Assembly: GCA_965214125.1 (NCBI GenBank) | Contig: CBDCBA010000025.1 | Span: 6,201 to 70,200 of the forward strand | DNA length: 64,000 nt | Direction of reading: 5' to 3' | DNA from: CBDCBA01 sp965214125 | Lineage (GTDB): Bacteria; Planctomycetota; Phycisphaerae; Tepidisphaerales; Tepidisphaeraceae | In this document: in pieces, positions 58,798 to 64,000 of the stretch | How the letters are laid out: each line of letters begins with the position of its first letter | Numbering within the stretch: position 1 is the first letter of the stretch | Program-made: the position numbers and the translations under genes | The notes under the pieces: model-generated | The model's database searches: none | Told to the model about the DNA's origin: nothing | What the model saw: the letters and a program-made list of their open reading frames with translations, nothing else

Positions 58798-58873
58798 ATA
58801 GCCGCGACGCAACGCGTCGCGGTCGGGATCGGCTGCAACGACGACCGACCGCGACGCGTTGCGTCGCGGCTAT
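58798..58873. repeat. Paired REP, ATAGCCGCGACGC family, copy 2
   Basis: 28-base arms (58798-58825, 58846-58873) are perfect reverse complements around a 20-base loop. Each arm is ATAG plus the hairpin CCGCGACGC-AAC-GCGTCGCGG. Confidence 0.93.
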
Positions 58874-58906
58874 CGGGGTGGTTCCGTGGACATCACCGGC
58901 CGCGAC

Positions 58907-58912
58907 TACCGT
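58907..58912 (+). promoter_or_regulatory. Leaderless-type -10 box TACCGT
   Basis: TACCGT, 5 bases before ATG 58918. Confidence 0.45.
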
Positions 58913-58917
58913 GCGGC

Positions 58918-59268
58918 ATGGGCCTTTTCGACGGTACCTCTCTCGAACGTCCCGTCACCTGTCCGCGTTGCGACCAGCCGGTGGCTGACTGCACTTGCCC
59001 GCGCGACGCCGGCGGCGACCTGAAGCTCCCCAAGGACCAGCCCGCCCGCGTCCTGCGCGAGAAGCGTCGCGGCAAGTGGACCACCGTCGTCGGCGGCCTC
59101 GACCCCGCCGCGACTGACCTGCCGGCGATGCTGAAGGACCTCAAAACAACCCTCGGCGTCGGCGGCACCACGCGCTCCGACGGCTTCGAACTCCAGGGCG
59201 ACGCCCGCGACCGCGTGGTCGAATACCTCAAACAACTCGGCTACCCCGCCAAACCCGCGGGTGGGTGA
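58918..59268 (+). CDS. SUI1/YciH-type translation initiation factor-like protein
   Basis: 116 residues. An N-terminal zinc-ribbon-like knuckle 'CPRCDQPVADCTC' is followed by the SUI1 domain 'REKRRGKWTTVVGGLD', 'LPAMLKDLKTTLGVGGT' and 'FELQGDARDRVVEYLKQLGYP'. The family is related to eukaryotic eIF1; bacterial members (YciH) bind the 30S subunit and may affect start selection or stress translation. In a window with many leaderless-type genes this is of interest, but no direct link is shown. Confidence 0.88.
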   Translation: MGLFDGTSLERPVTCPRCDQPVADCTCPRDAGGDLKLPKDQPARVLREKRRGKWTTVVGGLDPAATDLPAMLKDLKTTLGVGGTTRSDGFELQGDARDRVVEYLKQLGYPAKPAGG

Positions 59269-59346
59269 GCCCGCGGCAAGCGTCTTCCCTTGGATCGGTA
59301 TCCGCAACCCGGCGGGTCGCGGACCGCGATCGGTTTTGCTCCTCGG

Positions 59347-59835
59347 ATGCGGACGCTCGATTACGCGCCGACCGGTCGAAGATTTTCCGGAATCACGACA
59401 AAAATCGTGATCCTGCTGGGCATTTTGTGCATCCTCATTGCGTTCGTCGTGGCGAGCGTGCCGCTTCGCACCGTTCGATACGAGATGGACGTCGTGACGG
59501 GCTCGCAGCGGCTAACGACGAGCACTTTTTGGACGCCCGCCCGCACCACCGTGCGGCCGTCGGCACTGGACACGCTCATGAGGTCGAAGGGCGAATCGTG
59601 GACGCCGCAGTGGTCCTTCCACCATCAGAAGAGCATTGACACCTCCGGCAGCACTACTTGGAGCTGCGGTCGAGCGCCTGCGATCTACCAACTCGCCGGC
59701 CATCTGGACACCTTTATCGAAGAGGTCGGCGAGGCCGAGGCGATCGCCCTTGCACGCAACCTCGAAGGTGCCACCCAGGACGAGCGAGAGTCGCTCGTTT
59801 CGGACGCGATCGAGGACATGATGGCCGATTGGTAG
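59347..59835 (+). CDS. Small membrane-anchored hypothetical protein
   Basis: 162 residues from ATG 59347 (MRTLDYAPTGRRF). One membrane helix (IVILLGILCILIAFVVASV) is near the N-terminus, and the rest is soluble and rich in Thr and Trp, ending in an acidic helix (DERESLVSDAIEDMMADW). The start is uncertain; the frame opens 57 bases earlier. Base composition is somewhat less GC-rich than neighbours. No family recognised. Confidence 0.55.
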   Translation: MRTLDYAPTGRRFSGITTKIVILLGILCILIAFVVASVPLRTVRYEMDVVTGSQRLTTSTFWTPARTTVRPSALDTLMRSKGESWTPQWSFHHQKSIDTSGSTTWSCGRAPAIYQLAGHLDTFIEEVGEAEAIALARNLEGATQDERESLVSDAIEDMMADW

Positions 59836-59932
59836 TCAGCCCGGTGCAGGCCACCCCAACCTTTCCGCATCGCTTACACTTCCTTGCGAGAGGCCGCGTA
59901 TCCCGCGTCGGCTGCCGCTTGTCCTGAGGAGG

Positions 59933-60916
59933 ATGTCTGTGATCCAAACCATCTGTCTCGCCGCCGTCGTCGCGTTGACGGCCACTGCCGCGTTCGCCGA
60001 TCACCACGAGTCCGACGCCGACACGCCCGTCGCCCGGCACGGGCAGCTCAAGGTCGACGGCAACCGCATCGTTGATGCCAGCGGCGAGCCGATGCAGCTG
60101 CGCGGCATGTCGCTCTTCTGGAGCCAGTGGATGGGCCAGTTCTACAACGCCGACGCCGTTAAGTGGCTGGCGGACGACTGGAACTGCACCGTCATCCGCG
60201 CCTCCATCGGCGTGCGGCCCAACGACGGCTACCTGGCCGACCCCGACGGCGAGTGGAAGAAGCTCGAGGCCGTCGTCGACGCCGCGATCGAGCAGGGCGT
60301 GTACGTCATAATCGATTGGCATAGCCACGACATTCACACGAGCGAGGCCGTCGCCTTCTTCGGCAAGGTCGCCCGGCGGTGGGGCGACCAGCCGAACGTC
60401 ATCTACGAGCCGTACAACGAGCCGATTCGGCAGGATTGGTCGAGCGAGGTCAAGCCTTACCACGAGGCCGTCATCGCGGCGATTCGCGAGCACGACCCGG
60501 ACAATCTGGTCATCCTCGGCACGCCGACGTGGAGCCAGGACGTCGACGTGGCGAGCGAAGACCCGGTGGAGGGCGAGAACCTCGCCTACACGCTGCACTT
60601 CTACGCCGGCACGCACGGCCAGTTTTTGCGGGACAAGGCGACGAAAGCGATGGAGAACGGCGTGGCGTTGTTCGTCACCGAGTGGGGCACGAGCGAGGCC
60701 AGCGGCGACGGCAAGTTCGCCGTCGACGAGACGCGCCAGTGGCTGGCGTTCCTCGACGAACACCACATCGGCTGGGCCAACTGGAGCGTGGCCGACAAGG
60801 ACGAAACCAGCGCCGCTCTGGTGCCCGGCGCCGCCGGGGAGGGCGGCTGGGGAGCGTCGGATCTCACCCCCAGCGGCCGCTTCGTCCGCGCGCAACTTCG
60901 GAAGAACGCTCCCTGA
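59933..60916 (+). CDS. Secreted GH5-family glycoside hydrolase
   Basis: 327 residues with a GAGGAGG Shine-Dalgarno sequence. The signal peptide is 'TICLAAVVALTATAAFA'. The (beta/alpha)8 cellulase fold is shown by 'GMSLFWSQWMGQFYNADAV', 'VIRASIGV', 'YVIIDWHSHD', the acid/base Glu in 'VIYEPYNEPI' (about residue 163) and the nucleophile Glu in 'LFVTEWGTSEA' (about residue 249). GH5 enzymes of this type cut beta-1,4-glucans (cellulose, sometimes mannan). It is exported and probably used to degrade plant or algal polysaccharide. Confidence 0.92.
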   Translation: MSVIQTICLAAVVALTATAAFADHHESDADTPVARHGQLKVDGNRIVDASGEPMQLRGMSLFWSQWMGQFYNADAVKWLADDWNCTVIRASIGVRPNDGYLADPDGEWKKLEAVVDAAIEQGVYVIIDWHSHDIHTSEAVAFFGKVARRWGDQPNVIYEPYNEPIRQDWSSEVKPYHEAVIAAIREHDPDNLVILGTPTWSQDVDVASEDPVEGENLAYTLHFYAGTHGQFLRDKATKAMENGVALFVTEWGTSEASGDGKFAVDETRQWLAFLDEHHIGWANWSVADKDETSAALVPGAAGEGGWGASDLTPSGRFVRAQLRKNAP

Positions 60917-60965
60917 TCCATCCCTATCCCGACGCCGCGACGGCAGTCGCGGGTGGAACGCCCCC

Positions 60966-60971
60966 TAAGAT
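60966..60971 (+). promoter_or_regulatory. Leaderless-type -10 box TAAGAT
   Basis: TAAGAT, 6 bases before the msrB ATG. Confidence 0.45.
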
Positions 60972-60977
60972 GTTCGC

Positions 60978-61484
60978 ATGAACGTCCACGTCTTCAATAC
61001 CGACGGCGAACTCGTCGGCCCAATCGAGTCGCCGCGCGTCGAGAAAAGCGATGCCGAGTGGAAGGAGCAGCTAGGCGCCGAGACGTACCAGGTCGCCCGC
61101 GCCAAGGGAACCGAGCGGCCGTTCTGCGGCAACCTGCTCGACAACAAGCAGAGCGGCGTCTACGCGTGCGTTTGCTGCAATCTCCCGTTGTTTTCGAGCG
61201 ACCACAAGTTCAACAGCGGCACGGGCTGGCCCAGCTTCTTCGCCCCCGTGGCCGAGACGAACGTGACGTACGAGGAGGACCGCGCCCACGGGATGATCCG
61301 CACGGAGATCTTGTGCGCCCGCTGCGACTGCCACCTCGGCCACGTCTTCCCCGACGGCCCGCCGCCGACGAGCAAGCGATTCTGCGTCAACAGCGAGAGC
61401 TTGGTCTTCACCCCGAGCGACCAACTCGCCACCCTGGCCGACCCCGCCGCGACCCCCGATGGACAGCCGGCCCCAACGGCCTAG
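60978..61484 (+). CDS. msrB: Peptide methionine-(R)-sulfoxide reductase
   Basis: 168 residues. Zinc ligands are in 'ACVCCNLPLF' (near residues 64-67) and 'CARCDCHLGHVFPDGP' (near 113-116). 'KFNSGTGWPSFF' is the substrate pocket, and the catalytic residue is cysteine in 'RFCVNSESLVF' (near 135). It reduces oxidised methionine in proteins. There is no signal peptide, so it is cytosolic. The promoter of tRNA-Tyr lies in its last codons. Confidence 0.96.
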   Translation: MNVHVFNTDGELVGPIESPRVEKSDAEWKEQLGAETYQVARAKGTERPFCGNLLDNKQSGVYACVCCNLPLFSSDHKFNSGTGWPSFFAPVAETNVTYEEDRAHGMIRTEILCARCDCHLGHVFPDGPPPTSKRFCVNSESLVFTPSDQLATLADPAATPDGQPAPTA

Positions 61485-61487
61485 AAT
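61460..61487 (+). promoter_or_regulatory. Promoter of tRNA-Tyr
   Basis: TGGACA (61460-61465), a 16-base spacer and TAGAAT (61482-61487), 26 bases before the tRNA. Confidence 0.55.
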
Positions 61488-61513
61488 GTCCGCCCCGCCT
61501 CGGCCGGGACCTC

Positions 61514-61595
61514 GGGAGTGTACCGAAGTGGACAAACGGGTCTGACTGTAAATCAGATGGCTACGCCTTCGGGGGTTCGAATCCCTCCGCTCCCA
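61514..61595 (+). tRNA. tRNA-Tyr (GTA)
   Basis: 82 bases with a long variable arm, as expected for bacterial Tyr. Acceptor GGGAGTG/CGCTCCC, anticodon stem TCTGA/TCAGA with loop CTGTAAA, T-loop TTCGAAT, discriminator A. CCA is not encoded. Its last 22 bases recur at 41923-41944. Confidence 0.97.
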
Positions 61596-61617
61596 TAAAT
61601 CAGAGAGAATCGCGAAT

Positions 61618-61645
61618 CGCCCGGCCAAGCGGCCGGGCGGTTTCG
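61618..61645 (+). terminator. Terminator of tRNA-Tyr
   Basis: Stem CGCCCGGCC-AAGC-GGCCGGGCG followed by GTTTCGTT. It can also end the minus-strand module that points toward it. Confidence 0.65.
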
Positions 61646-61694
61646 TTGGCGACACCGGACCCCGGCGCAACGCCGGCGCAACGCTGGGACACGG

Positions 61695-62021
61695 TCAGCG
61701 TCGAAACCGCAAGAGCCCATTCAGCCATCGCTTCCGCTTCCCGCACCCGCACGGTCGGCCCGTCAGCCGGCGGTGCAGGCGCTGGTAGACGGGGCCGATG
61801 CGGGTGGCGTTCAGGAGGGCCTCGACACGGTCGCCCAGGCCGGGCGGGTGCATCCTGCGGCGGGCCCGCTTCGCCCACGCCTGATAGGCCCGCGTCGTCG
61901 TGTTCCACGTGATGCGGTCGCCGTCGACCGACGTGGCCACGGCGAGGGCCTCGTCGGCGTAGCCGGGGTAGCGCTGGCGCTCGCGGGCGAGCAGTTCGTC
62001 GCGGGTGGAGGCGAGGATCAT
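61695..62021 (-). CDS. Phage-like module gene D, second copy
   Basis: 108 residues starting MILASTRDELLARERQRYP. It begins by a 4-base ATGA overlap with the stop of gene C. It is basic and ends with 'GCGKRKRWLNGLLRFRR', a C-x-C basic pattern I associate with small planctomycete phage-like proteins. The sequence is unlike the gene D of the first module, although the position and coupling are the same. Function unknown. Confidence 0.6.
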   Translation of the reverse strand: MILASTRDELLARERQRYPGYADEALAVATSVDGDRITWNTTTRAYQAWAKRARRRMHPPGLGDRVEALLNATRIGPVYQRLHRRLTGRPCGCGKRKRWLNGLLRFRR

Positions 62022-63004
62022 GGCAGGCCGCCGGCGCCTTCGGGATTCGCGAGGCCGTCCTGCTGCTCGTAGCGAAGCGTCACCGTCGCGGTGCCGATCG
62101 ACTGGTTGAGCCACGTCGCTCCGTCGTGATTGTCGTAGTAGTCGTCGAGGACCCACGCGTCGTCCGCACAACTGCGGCGGCCGTAGGTGCGGGCGGTGCC
62201 ACCGAGTTCGTTGGCGAGCACGAACGGCCCGCCGTCGCACAGGTCGTCGAGCGTCACGTCGTGCGAGCAGCTGAAGAACGTGAAGGCGCTGCCGCCGCCG
62301 GGGCGCGTGATGTTGTAGAAGGCGTTGACCCCGATGCGCATCCGCCGCAGCGTCAGCGGCTCGACCCTCACCCTCACCGTCGTCGTGACGGCGTGGGATT
62401 GCGGGTTGGGCGTGACGTCGCTCAGCGTCCACTCGCACGGGCCCGGGTTCGACGGCCCCTGGTAGTTCGCGTAGTCGTAGTAGCCACGCTCGACAGGCTC
62501 GGCGCCGTGATCGACGACAACCGTGAAGGTGTCCGAGGGGGACGCGATCCCCGCCTGGGCGTTGTGGCTCGCGTCGAAGTTGCGGGTGCCCGTTGGCGCG
62601 ACCGTGTGGGGGTACTTGCGGAAGTCGAAGAATGTGTAATCGCCGACGATCGTTTGGTCGACGCCGCTGATGGTCACCGACCCCTCGACGGCCCGGCAGT
62701 GCTTGTCGGCGAGGCCGACCCCCTGATAGACCATGTCGACGGCCTCCTCGGGCGTCAGCGGCGTCGCTCCGGCCGGCGTTCCGATGCAGGTGCCGGCGGG
62801 CGCGGTCTGCGGGGTGAACGTGCCGTCGCCGTTGTGGGTGGCGCGGTCGAACTGCCACCACAGCGCGTGGTCGCGCGTCGAGCAGACGTAGGCCGGCAGC
62901 AGGTTGCCGCCGCACTCGGCGAGTTGGTAGGCGTTGCCGGCGGTCACGCAGTCGGGCACGTCGGGGCCGCAGCAGCAGGCGAGGCGTAACAGGGCGGGGT
63001 GCAT
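62018..63004 (-). CDS. Phage-like module gene C, second copy
   Basis: 328 residues starting MHPALLRLACCCGPDVPDC. The triple-Cys N-terminus matches gene C of the first module (RRRCCCQP). The rest is rich in Thr, Gly, Asp and aromatic residues, with beta-type strands and scattered cysteines (YVCSTRDHA, FFSCSHD, RRSCADDAW). Its closest neighbours in order are gene B upstream and gene D downstream. It could be a structural or adhesion protein of a phage-like particle; unproven. Confidence 0.62.
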   Translation of the reverse strand: MHPALLRLACCCGPDVPDCVTAGNAYQLAECGGNLLPAYVCSTRDHALWWQFDRATHNGDGTFTPQTAPAGTCIGTPAGATPLTPEEAVDMVYQGVGLADKHCRAVEGSVTISGVDQTIVGDYTFFDFRKYPHTVAPTGTRNFDASHNAQAGIASPSDTFTVVVDHGAEPVERGYYDYANYQGPSNPGPCEWTLSDVTPNPQSHAVTTTVRVRVEPLTLRRMRIGVNAFYNITRPGGGSAFTFFSCSHDVTLDDLCDGGPFVLANELGGTARTYGRRSCADDAWVLDDYYDNHDGATWLNQSIGTATVTLRYEQQDGLANPEGAGGLP

Positions 63005-63037
63005 GGGCGGCGGTGGTGGAAGTGGTGGGTGGTGGGC

Positions 63038-63466
63038 TCAGCAGTTGATGTCCGGGGCGTTGGGCAGGCAGAAGACGTAGACGGCGGTGCCGTCGGCCTT
63101 CCACCGCAGCGCGGCGTTGACGCGGCCGGTGATGGGCTTGATGCCGTCGATACGGTCGTCGCTCAGGTCGATCCCGCTGGCGGACCCGGTGCTGCCGTTG
63201 TCGGCCTCCGCAAGGTTGAGCAGCGGCACGGGGCCGCCCACGTCCGACCACCCGAACCCGCCGGTCCACTCCTGGAGCCGGCCGGTGTAGGTCCACCGCC
63301 AGTTCGCCCCATCTCGCGTCTCGTCCGTGAGGCGGAAGGTGCCCTCGACGGGGAGCACCGGGGCGCGGCGGCGGGCGGCCGGCAGCGCGTCGCGCGGCGT
63401 GCCCTCCACGCGCTGCACGGCGGCGCTGATGCGGCGGGTCGATCGGTCGTCGAACGTGTTGCTCAT
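63038..63466 (-). CDS. Phage-like module gene B, second copy
   Basis: 142 residues. The N-terminus 'RSTRRISAAVQRVEGTPRD' and the middle 'FRLTDETRDGANWRWTYTGRLQEW' are followed by 'LLNLAEADNGSTGSASG', which matches the shorter gene B at 37873-38067. It resembles a recurrent planctomycete family with an 'RIxxAVxRVE' opening. It starts 4 bases after the stop of the gene upstream. Function unknown. Confidence 0.62.
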   Translation of the reverse strand: MSNTFDDRSTRRISAAVQRVEGTPRDALPAARRRAPVLPVEGTFRLTDETRDGANWRWTYTGRLQEWTGGFGWSDVGGPVPLLNLAEADNGSTGSASGIDLSDDRIDGIKPITGRVNAALRWKADGTAVYVFCLPNAPDINC

Positions 63467-63470
63467 GGGT

Positions 63471-64000
63471 TCACGCGAAGTTCCAGGCGGCGAAGCTCAG
63501 TTCCGGGTACGGGAGCAAGGTGAGCACGGCCGGGGCGTCGGTGCTGTTGGGCATCGCGGCCCCGCTGCCGTTGAGGGGCCAGTCGTCCTCGACGGGCGTG
63601 GGCGGGGTGCCGGCGACGATGGGCGTGAGCTTGCCGCTGACGAGCTGGCGGCGGCCGCGGTCGGCGAGGTAGGCCCGCCAGTCGTCGCGGAACTTGAGCT
63701 GCAGCGTCATCTCGCGGTACGTGGTGAAGTCGAGCGTCTTCTCCTCGCTCAGGCCGACGACGTTCATCTTCGCCTGGCGGAAGCCCACGCCCTGGCCGTC
63801 GAGCGTGAAGGCGGCGCTGTTGACGGCGTTCTGGTACTGCAGGGCTTGGGCGAGGTCGAGGCTCGCCACGTTGCGGCGGACGGTCGCCACGAGCAGCGAC
63901 CCCTCTCGCGTGGGCAGCTCGCCGAACGGCTGGCCGGCGCTGTTGAGCACGGGGACCGGCGTCGGGCTGCGGTCGAGGGCGTAGGTCTCGGTCGTCTCCT
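63471..64000 (-). CDS. Phage-like module gene A, second copy, 5' end outside window
   Basis: The frame is open to the right edge of the window; about 175 residues are visible. The sequence (TTETYALDRSPTPVPVLNSAG, GQPFGELPTREGS, ASLDLAQALQYQNAVNSA, YREMTLQLKFRDDWRAYLADRG, DWPLNGSGAAMPNS) aligns with the broken gene A at 37029-37876 throughout. It is probably intact here. Part of a minus-strand module that points toward tRNA-Tyr. Function unknown; virion-like role suggested only by context. Confidence 0.6.
   Translation of the reverse strand, partial: ETTETYALDRSPTPVPVLNSAGQPFGELPTREGSLLVATVRRNVASLDLAQALQYQNAVNSAAFTLDGQGVGFRQAKMNVVGLSEEKTLDFTTYREMTLQLKFRDDWRAYLADRGRRQLVSGKLTPIVAGTPPTPVEDDWPLNGSGAAMPNSTDAPAVLTLLPYPELSFAAWNFA

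Overview
The window is high-GC bacterial chromosome and most likely comes from a planctomycete close to the Phycisphaerae. The reasons are: a secreted subtilisin with the planctomycete LEPRRLLS-type N-terminus and a dockerin-like tail (17735-19993); a PEP-CTERM protein (47542-48333); secreted proteins that begin with Gln/Thr/Ser/Pro-rich stretches (the HtrA pair); and phage-like cysteine-rich genes of a type I associate with this phylum. No rRNA is present, so the assignment is by inference.

Layout. 1-9.6 kb: a large FtsX-like permease, a multi-pass DUF6785-like membrane protein, a secreted beta-helix protein and a hypothetical. 9.6-17.6 kb: two hypotheticals, a dehydroquinate-synthase-like cyclase, a small DUF2945 protein, tRNA-Phe, and two adjacent HtrA-type proteins, one with an intact catalytic triad and one without. 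17.7-27.3 kb: subtilisin, then a minus-strand run of pepP, accB, accC, thioredoxin and dus, followed by a PilZ-like gene, pdxA and ribE. 27.5-36.3 kb: complex I genes nuoJ-K-L-M-N and a GT4 glycosyltransferase; nuoI lies apart at 48.6 kb. 36.4-41.95 kb: a foreign-looking island with an IS5-like remnant, a decayed phage-like module, a complete PvuII-like restriction-modification system, a helix-turn-helix regulator, and a 22-nt copy of the tRNA-Tyr 3' end at its right edge. 42-55.6 kb: a UdgX-type uracil-DNA glycosylase fusion, a cysteine desulfurase-like enzyme, a TVP38 protein, a REP-associated tyrosine transposase (RAYT) between two REP pairs, ilvC, acpS, a SurA-like isomerase, an aminotransferase, dxr and rseP. 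55.6-57.65 kb: two decayed transposons. 57.66-64 kb: a helical-repeat-like protein, SUI1/YciH, a GH5 glycosidase, msrB, tRNA-Tyr, and a second copy of the phage-like module running off the window.

Two window-wide patterns stand out. First, intergenic spaces hold many long inverted repeats: paired palindromes with 21-36-nt arms and unrelated loops. They fall into at least nine sequence families. Several share a TAG-containing head followed by a hairpin, as in classical REP/BIME elements, and one family brackets the RAYT gene. One palindrome lies inside the dus reading frame, and others supply stop codons or C-terminal residues. Second, about 17 genes have a TANNNT hexamer 5-8 nt before the start codon, as expected for leaderless transcripts. 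Genes inside operons and some secreted-protein genes instead have Shine-Dalgarno sequences or overlapping start and stop codons.

The transposase remnants share an odd decay pattern: short tandem duplications plus inserted mini-palindromes. This was not seen in the neighbouring housekeeping genes.
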